Origin: Scandinavium hiltneri
GTDB lineage: Bacteria; Pseudomonadota; Gammaproteobacteria; Enterobacterales; Enterobacteriaceae
NCBI RefSeq assembly: GCF_024764835.1
Contig: NZ_JALIGE010000073.1
Span: forward strand, 248,001-312,000
DNA length: 64,000 nt
Direction of reading: 5' to 3'
Under the pieces are notes generated by a model. The model searched no databases. It worked only from the letters and a program-made list of their open reading frames with translations, and had not been told where the DNA came from. This document shows positions 25,903 to 33,910 of this stretch, piece by piece (position 1 is the stretch's first letter; each line of letters begins with the position of its first letter). A program made the position numbers and the translations under genes.

Positions 25903-26607
25903 AAAACCGGCCTCACGTAAAAATGCCTGACCAACCGATCCCACAATAAACTGTTCCAGCGGTTGCGCGGCATCACTGAGCCGCGCCAGCTGATATTCAC
26001 AGCGCGTCTGATACGCCTCTGGCAGCGCCAGAATACGCAAATCGTCAGTGTGTTCCAGCGCCTGAGCGTAGTGCGCATACCCGATAAACAGGTCGGTCAA
26101 ATTCTGGCGTATCAACCACGCGCTGGCAATTTCCCCTGCCGGAACGATTAGTGAGTCTCTGCCGCCCACCAGCCTGTTTGCCCGCGCGGTTAGCGCCATA
26201 TCCGGGTATTCCGCTTCAACTCGGGCCAACAGGTCGAAGGTGTAATCGCCAGACGGGTCGCAACCTGGCGTTGAAGTGCCGAGCCGCAGCGCCGGATTCG
26301 CCAGCAGGCTCAGCCAGTCGGCGTTTTCCGTTTGTGCGGTTTTACGTGCCGTGAGGTTCAGACGATTAAACGCAAAGGTCGCCGCCGCCTGCGCACGTCC
26401 GTTCGCCAGCAGCGTTTGCGGATGTTGCGTGTTAGCAGAAGCGAACAGGTCGCAGCGCTCACCGGCTTCGATGCGCTCCCGCAGCAGGCCCGCCGGGCCA
26501 AAATCGACAGAGACAGGAATGCCGGTTTGTTGGCTGAAATGCTGACACAGCGGAATAAATGCCCGCTTGAGACTGCCCGCAGCGAGTACGTGAAGGATTG
26601 TGGTCAT
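25882..26607 (-). CDS. ModA-like molybdate-binding-type protein without signal peptide
   Basis: A 241-residue protein of the ModA/WtpA-type binding fold: VLAAGSLKRAFIPLCQHFSQQTGIPVSVDFGPAGLLRERIEAGERCDLFASAN resembles the ModA oxyanion-binding first lobe, and GTSTPGCDPSGDYTFDLLA the second site. The start MTTILHVLAAG coincides with the start of mature ModA; no signal peptide precedes it, and upstream codons run into the neighbouring gene without another start. The ribosome site is weak. It may be a cytoplasmic oxyanion-binding protein, or a broken or mis-started binding protein. It is convergent with the BtuCD-type operon. Confidence 0.72.
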   Translation of the reverse strand: MTTILHVLAAGSLKRAFIPLCQHFSQQTGIPVSVDFGPAGLLRERIEAGERCDLFASANTQHPQTLLANGRAQAAATFAFNRLNLTARKTAQTENADWLSLLANPALRLGTSTPGCDPSGDYTFDLLARVEAEYPDMALTARANRLVGGRDSLIVPAGEIASAWLIRQNLTDLFIGYAHYAQALEHTDDLRILALPEAYQTRCEYQLARLSDAAQPLEQFIVGSVGQAFLREAGFLTLNGK

Positions 26608-26620
26608 CAGTGTGAAATCT

Positions 26621-26656
26621 TTGCCCGGTTCGAAAGCAATTATCTTAACCGGGCAA
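26621..26656 (-). terminator. Hairpin between the AroE-like gene and the ModA-like gene
   Basis: TTGCCCGGTT / AACCGGGCAA forms a perfect 10-bp stem with a 16-base loop, lying 24 bases after the AroE-like stop codon. There is no clear T-tract, so it is a terminator or leader structure of the next gene. Confidence 0.5.
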
Positions 26657-26680
26657 ACAGGGAACGCCAGTCGAATCCGC

Positions 26681-27517
26681 TTATTCCCTGATCTCAGCCC
26701 GCTCACGCAGCTGTTCAGGGGTAGCGACCGGCAGGCCAAAGAACTTCAGATAGGCGGGGATCATTTCAAACAGCATGTCGGTGCCGCGCTGCACCTGACA
26801 ATCGCGGGCCATCGCGGCTTGTAAGAACGGCGTCCAGGTCTGGCTCATGACCACTTCGCCGACGTACGCGCCGGGCGTCAGGCGGTCAACATCCAGCGGC
26901 AGCGGATCGCCCGGTTTCATGCCCATCGGTGTAGCGTTTACCACCAGCGAATGGCCCTGCGGATCCTTTTGCATCAGCCTGACTTCAAGCGTCGGATAAT
27001 GACGTAGCAGGCGCATGGCCAGCGCCTGAGCGGTTTGCTCACGGGTATCAAACAGCGTGAGCGATGGCACGCCGGCCGCAGCGAGAGAGGCGGCAATCGC
27101 CGATCCCACGCCGCCGCAGCCTACCACTAATGCCCGGGCATTCTCCGCACAAAAGCCTTTACGCTGAATGCCCCGCACGAAACCATCGCCGTCGAACATA
27201 TCCCCGATGAGGGAACCGTCCTCTTCACGCCGAATGGCATTGCAGGCTCCGGCAATCGCCGCCGTCGGGCTTAAGTTTTGCACCAGCCCGGCGGTGACGA
27301 CTTTATGCGGCATCGTCACCAGCGCACCAACCAGATTAGTCATCTGAAACAGGGCTGGCACGAACGCGGCAAAGGCCTCCGGACGCACGCCCATCGGCAC
27401 CACTTTGACATCCACGTTTTGTGCCGCAAACCACGGGTTGTAAATCATCGGCGCTTTGAAACTTTCCGTGGGCCAGCCCAGATGCGCAATCAGTCTGGTG
27501 TTTCCGGTAATGATCAT
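26681..27517 (-). CDS. Atypical shikimate dehydrogenase-family protein
   Basis: A 278-residue protein with the AroE two-domain layout. Lys72 in VTMPHK matches the catalytic Lys, D109 in GDMFDGDGF matches the catalytic Asp, and VVGCGGVGSAIAASL is the NAD(P) site. The two shikimate-carboxylate Ser residues of the SxS motif (HSKSP in AroE) align with F20 and A22 in ESFKAP, and the NTD motif reads MFD. So it is not the biosynthetic AroE, and the substrate may differ from shikimate. It lies 9 bases after the MFS gene, in one unit with it; the QuiC neighbour suggests hydroaromatic catabolism. Confidence 0.82.
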   Translation of the reverse strand: MIITGNTRLIAHLGWPTESFKAPMIYNPWFAAQNVDVKVVPMGVRPEAFAAFVPALFQMTNLVGALVTMPHKVVTAGLVQNLSPTAAIAGACNAIRREEDGSLIGDMFDGDGFVRGIQRKGFCAENARALVVGCGGVGSAIAASLAAAGVPSLTLFDTREQTAQALAMRLLRHYPTLEVRLMQKDPQGHSLVVNATPMGMKPGDPLPLDVDRLTPGAYVGEVVMSQTWTPFLQAAMARDCQVQRGTDMLFEMIPAYLKFFGLPVATPEQLRERAEIRE

Positions 27518-27526
27518 ACGTGCTCC

Positions 27527-28858
27527 CTAATCCTGCGGTTCCGTGAGTTCGATGCGTTTGACATCGCCAAGAATAAAGACGTACGCCACCACACCGAGCA
27601 GCGCCGCGCCGCCGATATAAATGAGTGCGTAGAAGAAACTGCCGGAGGCGGCGACGATAAAGCCAATGACCAGCGGCGTGAGGATCCCCGCCAGGTTGGC
27701 GCAGAAGTTAAACAGTCCGGCAGTCAGACCACCGAGTCCGTTGGGTGCCATGTCGGAAATCAGCGTCCAGCCGAGGCCAACCATTCCCTGGCCAAAGAAA
27801 GCAAACGACATCACCAGGATAACCGCGGTGTCGCTGTGCAACCAGTTGGCAGTGATGATGCAGCTCGCCATCAGCAGGCCGACGATAATCGGCAGCTTGC
27901 GCCCAAGGTTGGCAGAGCCAGTGGCTTTCAGCAGTTTGTCCGATACCCAGCCGCCGAACATCACCCCACCCGCTGCTGCGAGAAACGGCAGAATGGCGAA
28001 GAAACCGACCTTCAGCCATGGCATGTGACGCTCGGTGGCGAGCCATGTCGGGAACCAGGTCAGGAAGAACACCAGCACCGTGTTACCGGCAAACTGACCG
28101 ATACTCGCCCCGACAATCTGACGTTTGCTGAGCAACTGGCGTACCAGCGGCCAGCTGAACTGCGTTTTTTGCACCACGGCAGATTGAATCCCGCCGCCCG
28201 CTTCGATGTATTCACGCTCCTGCTGGCTCAAACGGCGGTCTTCGTGCGGTTCGCGGTACAATCGCCACCACGCAATCGCAAATAAGATGCCGACCACGCC
28301 GACGGTAATAAACAGCGCGCGCCAGCCAAAGCTGCCCATTATCCAGAACAGCAGCGGCGAGAAGCAGGCGAGGCCAAGATATTCGCCGACGGTGTACACC
28401 GCTGTGGCTTTTGCCCTCTCCTGCTGCGGAAACCAGGCGCTGACCACCCGGCTATTTACCGGGAAGCACGGTGCTTCGCTGATCCCAAGCCCAAAGCGAC
28501 ACAGTAATAAGGATTTGATCCCCACCGCCATACCGTGAAACAGCGTGAACAGCGACCACAGCGTGAGGGAGAGGAAATAGGTGATTTTGTTGCCGAAGCG
28601 GTCGAGGAACAGGCCGCCGGGAATCTGTGCCAGTGCGTAGGTCCAGGCAAAGGCCGAGAACACCAGGCCCATTATCGCGGCGTTGATGCCGAGTTCCTGA
28701 GTCAGCGACGGGGCAGCGATGCCCAGCACCGTGCGGTCGAGATAGTTGATCATTGTGCCCACTGCCAGCAGGGCCAGAATACCGATTCGACGCCGGGTGC
28801 GGCGCACAGCGGTGACCGCCTCCGCGGCCACTGCGTGGTCATGGCTGTAAGTGCTCAT
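27527..28858 (-). CDS. MFS transporter (anion:cation symporter type), probable hydroaromatic acid uptake
   Basis: A 443-residue, 12-TM ACS-family major facilitator. Motifs: NYLDRTVLGIAAPSL in helix 1, GGLFLDRFGNKITYF in loop 2-3, and GISEAPCFPVNSRVVSAWFP, typical of sugar-acid and organic-anion symporters. The start has an AGGAAAC ribosome site. A candidate TetR operator lies 58-71 bases upstream, so it has its own promoter separate from quiC. The likely substrate is quinate, shikimate or dehydroshikimate by context. Confidence 0.82.
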   Translation of the reverse strand: MSTYSHDHAVAAEAVTAVRRTRRRIGILALLAVGTMINYLDRTVLGIAAPSLTQELGINAAIMGLVFSAFAWTYALAQIPGGLFLDRFGNKITYFLSLTLWSLFTLFHGMAVGIKSLLLCRFGLGISEAPCFPVNSRVVSAWFPQQERAKATAVYTVGEYLGLACFSPLLFWIMGSFGWRALFITVGVVGILFAIAWWRLYREPHEDRRLSQQEREYIEAGGGIQSAVVQKTQFSWPLVRQLLSKRQIVGASIGQFAGNTVLVFFLTWFPTWLATERHMPWLKVGFFAILPFLAAAGGVMFGGWVSDKLLKATGSANLGRKLPIIVGLLMASCIITANWLHSDTAVILVMSFAFFGQGMVGLGWTLISDMAPNGLGGLTAGLFNFCANLAGILTPLVIGFIVAASGSFFYALIYIGGAALLGVVAYVFILGDVKRIELTEPQD

Positions 28859-28915
28859 AGTGTTTCCTGTCTTTGTAGGGTGCAGATGACTGTTGTTATT
28901 TTCACTCCACCAGCC

Positions 28916-28929
28916 GAACCTTTTGGTTC
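28916..28929. promoter_or_regulatory. Candidate TetR-regulator operator before the MFS gene
   Basis: GAACCTTTTGGTTC is a perfect inverted repeat with 5-bp arms. A near-identical site, GAATCATTTGGTTC, lies between quiC and the tetR gene. Confidence 0.6.
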
Positions 28930-28937
28930 AGTCTGAT

Positions 28938-30791
28938 TTACTCACTGTACTGCATGGCCGAAAGACGGACCGCCGCATTGACCGCGCCGTATTGCGCATA
29001 GCCGTTACGTCGTTCGGTTAACTCAAAGAAAAAGCGTCCGGTGCTGAATGGGCGGGTATACAGATGTAAAAACTCGCCGCCGCTGCCGTCACGATCGTAC
29101 AGGATTTGCTGTTGTTGCAGCACGTCAGCCTGTTCGCTGTCGCCAAACCGCGCCCGTAGATCCTCATAATAGTTGGCTGGAATAGGCAGCGCAGAAGGCA
29201 GCCCGCCGGGTAAGGTTTCAAGCACTGCGGGTAAATCCACGCAGGCAAATGCCGCGTGTTGCAGCCCCGCCCCCTGATAGCAGGCCACCGACCGCGCAAT
29301 CTGCGTGGCGCGACTTTGGGAAATATTCAGCGCCAGGCGAATATTGCCCTGTGGGCTGTGTACCGCCAGGCTGCGTACCAGCCCGTAAGGATCGGGCATC
29401 GTCTGCTCGTGCTCAAGCGTAAAGCCAAAGACGGTGCGGAAGAACATCACCCAATTATCGCGGCTGTCGGCCTCCATGCCTAACGCCAGATGATCGATGC
29501 CAAGCAGGCCTGAAGTCAGGACCGGCGCATTGAGTTCAAAGTCACGGGCGTAGATATCATCACCCTCTTCCACCAGATAAATCAGGCTGCCGTCCGGGGC
29601 GCATACCGCCGGGATGGTGCTTTCATTCGGCCCCACTTCCCCTTGCCAGGTGGCGTAGCCGTAGGCTTTTGCCCGGGCGATAATCGGCTCACTGCGGCTG
29701 ACGCGCAGCGCCATGGCACAAAGTGAAACGCCGTGCCGCTGCCAGAAATGATCCGCCCAACTGTGCGGCTGATGATTGACAATCACCCGCGCACCGCCGT
29801 TTTGCCACAGGCTCACTTTTTTACTGCGGTGCATTCCCTGCAGCTGGAAGCCCATTTGGCCGAGGCTGGTGCCGAGCTTTTTCGCTTCGGCAGGACTGGC
29901 GGAAAATTCAATAAATTCCGGCCCCTGATATTCCGGCAGCGCGGGCAGCGAACAGAGTTCAGCGTCGGTTTCTGGTAACTGTTGACGAGTTTGTTCCTCC
30001 AGCCACAGCAGAGAACGATAGCCGTCCTTCGCGGTTGCGCCGTTTGGCGAAGCGCGAAAACCATCGTTAAACACTTCCAGCGACCACGGACCGCGATAGC
30101 CGCGCCGGGTTAAATCGGTGGCAAATTCCACTACTGGAAGCTCGCCCTGCCCCGGGAAGCAGCGGAAATGGCGACTCCACTCGAGTACGTCCATTTTCAT
30201 CACCGGCGCATCAGCCAGTTGGAGGAAGGTAATTTTATCGACCGGCACTTCGTCCAGCCGGGCCAAGGTGTCGCCCAGCGCCAGCACGTGGAAGCTGTCG
30301 AGCACAATCCCCATCGCCGGGCTGTCCACCGCTTTTACGCGCTGCCACGCCTGATGCCAGTGATTCACCTGAGTTCCCCAGGCCAACGCTTCGTACCCGA
30401 CGTTGATTTTTTCACGTTCGGCCAGCTCCGCCAGCGCACGCAGGTCACTGATTTGCAGGTCGATGTCCGGGCTGGTGTCCGGCGCTACACTGCTGCATAA
30501 CAGCAAGGTGTCGCAGCCGAGCTGATGCATTAGCTCAAATTTACGTCTGGCGCGTTCGAGATTGGCGGCAAACTGCGAGCGGCTGGCACCTTCGAAATCA
30601 CGAAAGGGCTGAAAAAGCGTGATCTGCAAACCGAGATCGGCGGACATCTGTCGGATATCCGCCGGCGAACCGGTATAATAGAGCAGATCATTTTCAAAAA
30701 TTTCAACGCCCTGATAGCCTGCATCGGCAATAGCGCTCAGTTTTTCCGGTAAGGTGCCTGATATCGAGACGGTTGCGATGGAGCGCAGCAT
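28938..30791 (-). CDS. quiC: 3-dehydroshikimate dehydratase (QuiC-type) fused to a VOC/HPPD-like domain
   Basis: A 617-residue fusion. Residues 1 to about 280 form a xylose-isomerase-like TIM barrel with metal residues in NVGYEALAWG (Glu), MGIVLDSFHVLALG (Asp, His) and PWSLEVFNDGF (Glu), as in 3-dehydroshikimate dehydratases that make protocatechuate. Residues from about 430 form a VOC domain like 4-hydroxyphenylpyruvate dioxygenase, with the His-His-Glu triad apparently kept (GIDHLAL, LQHAAFA, FFFELTERR). Pseudomonas QuiC has the same architecture. The start MLRSIATVSIS is chosen by the AGGTGAC site. No protocatechuate ring-cleavage genes are in the window. Confidence 0.85.
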   Translation of the reverse strand: MLRSIATVSISGTLPEKLSAIADAGYQGVEIFENDLLYYTGSPADIRQMSADLGLQITLFQPFRDFEGASRSQFAANLERARRKFELMHQLGCDTLLLCSSVAPDTSPDIDLQISDLRALAELAEREKINVGYEALAWGTQVNHWHQAWQRVKAVDSPAMGIVLDSFHVLALGDTLARLDEVPVDKITFLQLADAPVMKMDVLEWSRHFRCFPGQGELPVVEFATDLTRRGYRGPWSLEVFNDGFRASPNGATAKDGYRSLLWLEEQTRQQLPETDAELCSLPALPEYQGPEFIEFSASPAEAKKLGTSLGQMGFQLQGMHRSKKVSLWQNGGARVIVNHQPHSWADHFWQRHGVSLCAMALRVSRSEPIIARAKAYGYATWQGEVGPNESTIPAVCAPDGSLIYLVEEGDDIYARDFELNAPVLTSGLLGIDHLALGMEADSRDNWVMFFRTVFGFTLEHEQTMPDPYGLVRSLAVHSPQGNIRLALNISQSRATQIARSVACYQGAGLQHAAFACVDLPAVLETLPGGLPSALPIPANYYEDLRARFGDSEQADVLQQQQILYDRDGSGGEFLHLYTRPFSTGRFFFELTERRNGYAQYGAVNAAVRLSAMQYSE

Positions 30792-30828
30792 AGTGTCACC
30801 TGTCATGATCCACGGGAAATCTGAATAT

Positions 30829-30842
30829 GAATCATTTGGTTC
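30829..30842. promoter_or_regulatory. Candidate TetR-regulator operator between quiC and tetR
   Basis: GAATCATTTGGTTC differs at two positions from the perfect repeat before the MFS gene. It lies in the 125-base divergent promoter region. Confidence 0.6.
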
Positions 30843-30916
30843 ATGCACGCCATAATTCGTTGCTAATTTGTGATCGTTGTGTGTATTTTTTGTTCTTACC
30901 CGAAGCGGGAGTCGCT

Positions 30917-31555
30917 ATGTCTGTTGTTGTTCACGATGAAGCCCAGAGCCTGAAAGAGAAGATTTTTGCCGCTGCCATCGCGGTTTTCGCCGAGCACGGC
31001 CTGGCCGGGGCGAGAATGGAACAGATAGCCGGAGAGGCCCAAACCACCAAACGGATGGTGGTCTATTACTACAAAACCAAGGAGCAGCTGTATCAGGCAG
31101 TACTGGAACACGTCTATGCCCGCATTCGTGAAAACGAGCAGCAGCTGGGGCTGGAAAATTTACCGCCGGTCGAAGCGCTGGTGCAGTTGGTGAAATGGAG
31201 CGTGGCGTACCACGCAAGCCATGCGGATTATATGCGGATCATTTGCATGGAGAACATGCAGCGCGGGAAGTGGCTGAATGCGTCAGGTTTGTTGAAATCG
31301 CTGAACAAAAGCGCCCTGTCGATTCTGGAAAATATTCTCGATCGCGGTCAGCAACAGGACATTTTCCAGCAAGGCGTTGAGGCCCGGGACGTGCATCGTC
31401 TAATCAGCAGCTTCAGTTTTTACCAGGTGTCGAATTTTTACACCTTTAATAGCCTTTATCTTGACGGCCCGCTGCCGGAAATTGACGACCCGCAACTGGT
31501 GGCGCATCACTCAGAAATTGCCGTGAAAGCCGTTTTGCGCTTTGTCATTGCCTGA
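30917..31555 (+). CDS. TetR-family regulator of the dehydroshikimate cluster
   Basis: A 212-residue TetR-type regulator: helix-turn-helix IFAAAIAVFAEHGLAGARMEQIAGEAQTTKR in two pieces (residues about 17-50) and VVYYYKTKEQLYQAVL, then a TetR_C-type ligand domain. The start MSVVVHDEAQ has a GGGAG site; 30 more open codons upstream would overlap the candidate operator. It is divergent from quiC and its stop abuts the fumD stop. Local control of quiC and the MFS-AroE-like unit is inferred from two matching palindromes. Confidence 0.85.
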   Translation: MSVVVHDEAQSLKEKIFAAAIAVFAEHGLAGARMEQIAGEAQTTKRMVVYYYKTKEQLYQAVLEHVYARIRENEQQLGLENLPPVEALVQLVKWSVAYHASHADYMRIICMENMQRGKWLNASGLLKSLNKSALSILENILDRGQQQDIFQQGVEARDVHRLISSFSFYQVSNFYTFNSLYLDGPLPEIDDPQLVAHHSEIAVKAVLRFVIA

Positions 31556-31768
31556 TTATTGACCCGCCAGCGCGGTGATGACGCGTTCCATCGCCTCGCG
31601 GGTCTGTTCACTGCGTTTGATTTTCTGGTTAGCAAGCGATGTGCGCAATACGCCAGCAATTACAATGTGTTTGGGCTCTTGTCCCAGGTCACGCATCTCC
31701 AGTACGACCTTGCCGACCACCCGGCACATCTCCTGATACAGCGCTTCATCTTTACCTTGATTGCCCAT
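31556..31768 (-). CDS. fumD: Fumarase D (FumD, YdhZ)
   Basis: A 70-residue small protein, MGNQGKDEALYQEMCRVVGKV with the conserved EMRDLGQEPKHIVIAGVLRT segment. E. coli FumD (69 aa) is reported as a small fumarase. It is divergent from pykF as in E. coli. This marks where backbone synteny resumes after the accessory region. Confidence 0.92.
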   Translation of the reverse strand: MGNQGKDEALYQEMCRVVGKVVLEMRDLGQEPKHIVIAGVLRTSLANQKIKRSEQTREAMERVITALAGQ

Positions 31769-31944
31769 CTCTTGCTCCCGCTAACTCATTAATTTTCAAT
31801 TCATTACTGATGATAGCGTCTTTCTGAGTAACTTTCGCCATTAGATTCTGTTACAAAGTAAAGATCGCCTCGTAATGATTTTGTTAAGCGCTATCGTCTT
31901 GTTCTGAAACGGCGTTTTCATTTTCTTTTTCATCCGTAACCTCG

Positions 31945-31981
31945 TATAATACGCACCGATTCTTTCTTGAATGGTTTCAGC
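31945..31981 (+). promoter_or_regulatory. pykF promoter -10 with Cra operator downstream
   Basis: TATAAT at 31945-31950 is followed by TTGAATGGTTTCAGC (31967-31981), whose complement GCTGAAACCATTCAA matches the Cra (FruR) consensus GCTGAAWCGWTTCAA with one central change. The site lies just past the expected start point, fitting repression by Cra and release by fructose 1-phosphate or fructose 1,6-bisphosphate. The leader to the ATG is over 200 nt. Confidence 0.75.
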
Positions 31982-32190
31982 GCATTGGACTGCATAAAAA
32001 ATAACGTAAAACTTCATCCAACCTTCGTAGCTGAAAACCAGGCTCACTTTCCTCTGCACGCTTTTTTGATGTCACCTATCCTTATCTCGTGGCATCGCGA
32101 CTTTCGTAATACAGGTTTACCTTCGTGGCAGTGCGCCCACGATCCAAATTTTCCTATTCCTTCTCTCTCAACTTAAAGACTAAGACTGTC

Positions 32191-33603
32191 ATGAAAAAGA
32201 CCAAAATTGTTTGCACCATCGGTCCAAAAACCGAATCCGAAGAGATGCTGACCAAAATGCTGGACGCCGGCATGAACGTGATGCGTCTGAACTTTTCTCA
32301 CGGCGACTACGCTGAACACGGCCAGCGCATCAAGAACCTGCGCAACGTGGTTAGCAAAACCGGTAAGTCAGCGGCAATCCTGCTGGATACCAAAGGCCCT
32401 GAAATCCGCACCATCAAACTGGAAGGCGGCAACGACGTCTCTCTGAAAGCAGGCCAGACCTTCACGTTCACCACGGATAAAACCGTTGTCGGTAACACCG
32501 AAACTGTGGCGGTTACCTACGAAGGTTTCACCAGCGATCTGAGCGTCGGCAACACCATTCTGGTTGATGACGGCTTGATCGGTATGGAAGTTACCGCTAT
32601 CGAAGGCAACAAGGTTGTTTGTAAAGTGCTGAACAACGGCGACCTGGGCGAAAATAAAGGCGTTAACCTGCCAGGCGTTTCCATCGCTCTGCCAGCACTG
32701 GCTGAGAAAGACAAACAGGATCTGATCTTCGGTTGTGAACAGGGCGTTGACTTCGTTGCAGCGTCCTTTATCCGTAAGCGTTCTGACGTGCTGGAAATCC
32801 GTGAGCACCTGAAAGCCCACGGCGGCGAAAACATCCAAATCATCTCCAAAATCGAAAACCAGGAAGGCCTGAACAACTTCGACGAAATCCTCGAAGCGTC
32901 TGACGGCATCATGGTTGCTCGTGGCGATATGGGCGTTGAAATCCCGGTTGAAGAGGTTATCTTCGCGCAGAAGATGATCATCGAAAAATGTGTACGCGCG
33001 CGTAAAGTGGTTATCACCGCGACCCAGATGCTGGATTCTATGATCAAGAACCCACGTCCAACTCGCGCTGAAGCCGGTGACGTTGCTAACGCCATCCTCG
33101 ACGGTACCGATGCAGTCATGCTGTCCGGTGAGTCTGCGAAAGGGAAATACCCGCTGGAAGCGGTGACCATCATGGCAACCATCTGTGAACGTACTGACCG
33201 CGTGATGACCAGCCGTCTGGACTTCAACAACGACAGCCGCAAGCTGCGCATCACCGAAGCGGTTTGCCGCGGTGCAGTAGAAACAGCTGAGAAACTGGAA
33301 GCGCCATTGATTGTTGTTGCGACCCAGGGCGGTAAATCTGCTCGCGCTATCCGTAAATACTTCCCGGATGCCACCATCCTGGCGCTGACCACCAACGAAC
33401 TGACTGCACGTCAGCTGGTGCTGTCTAAAGGCGTTAACGCGCAGCTGGTTAAAGAAATTTCGTCTACTGATGATTTCTACCGTCTGGGTAAAGAAGTTGC
33501 ACTGCAGAGCGGTCTGGCTCAGAAAGGTGACGTTGTGGTGATGGTTTCTGGTGCGCTGGTACCAAGCGGAACCACCAATACTGCATCCGTGCACGTACTG
33601 TAA
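32191..33603 (+). CDS. pykF: Pyruvate kinase I
   Basis: A 470-residue fructose-1,6-bisphosphate-activated pyruvate kinase (PEP + ADP to pyruvate + ATP), the E. coli length. MKKTKIVCTIGPKTES starts the A domain; the active-site signature is seen around IISKIENQEG and VARGDMGVEIP, and MLSGESAKGKYP is in the catalytic barrel. The C-terminal effector domain ends in ASVHVL. The start is set by homology; the frame is open 22 codons upstream. Confidence 0.98.
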   Translation: MKKTKIVCTIGPKTESEEMLTKMLDAGMNVMRLNFSHGDYAEHGQRIKNLRNVVSKTGKSAAILLDTKGPEIRTIKLEGGNDVSLKAGQTFTFTTDKTVVGNTETVAVTYEGFTSDLSVGNTILVDDGLIGMEVTAIEGNKVVCKVLNNGDLGENKGVNLPGVSIALPALAEKDKQDLIFGCEQGVDFVAASFIRKRSDVLEIREHLKAHGGENIQIISKIENQEGLNNFDEILEASDGIMVARGDMGVEIPVEEVIFAQKMIIEKCVRARKVVITATQMLDSMIKNPRPTRAEAGDVANAILDGTDAVMLSGESAKGKYPLEAVTIMATICERTDRVMTSRLDFNNDSRKLRITEAVCRGAVETAEKLEAPLIVVATQGGKSARAIRKYFPDATILALTTNELTARQLVLSKGVNAQLVKEISSTDDFYRLGKEVALQSGLAQKGDVVVMVSGALVPSGTTNTASVHVL

Positions 33604-33630
33604 TTTCGGTTCAGTTGACTTAATTTGCAC

Positions 33631-33657
33631 AAAAGCGCCCTCGTGGCGCTTTTTTTA
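33631..33657 (+). terminator. Terminator after pykF
   Basis: Stem AAAAGCGCC / GGCGCTTTT with a 5-base loop and a long T-run. Confidence 0.92.
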
Positions 33658-33910
33658 TTCCTGCGATAGCCTTATTTAATAAAAATGCAAATCGGATTTC
33701 ACTATTTAAATTGTGATTATCTAAGATTAATCCAATGAAATCGTACTGTTTTCACACAGCTTTTGCATTTTGCACTCCCGTTAGATGCTTCTTTGAGCGA
33801 ACGATCAAAAATAAGTGTATTCCCATCAAAAAAATATTCTCAACATAAAAAACTTTGTGTAATACTTGTAACGCTACATGGAGATTAACTCAATCTAGAG
33901 GGTATTAATA
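33658..33910 (+). promoter_or_regulatory. A/T-rich lpp promoter region and leader
   Basis: The stretch between the pykF terminator and lpp has no gene. It is strongly A/T-rich, as expected for the very strong lpp promoter with an UP-like element. AATACT at 33861-33866 is the probable -10, with a start at G33873; the 38-nt leader GCTACATGGAGATTAACTC and onward appears the same as in E. coli. The GAGGGTATTAATA segment holds the ribosome site. Confidence 0.65.

Noticed and set aside
12096..31555. Integrative element inserted at tRNA-Val
   Set aside because: No integrase, recombinase, direct repeat of a tRNA 3' end or mobility gene was seen in the segment.
32368..33630. 420-codon open frame on the minus strand opposite pykF
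   Set aside because: It is an antisense shadow of the highly biased pykF codons, with no ribosome site or recognisable domain.
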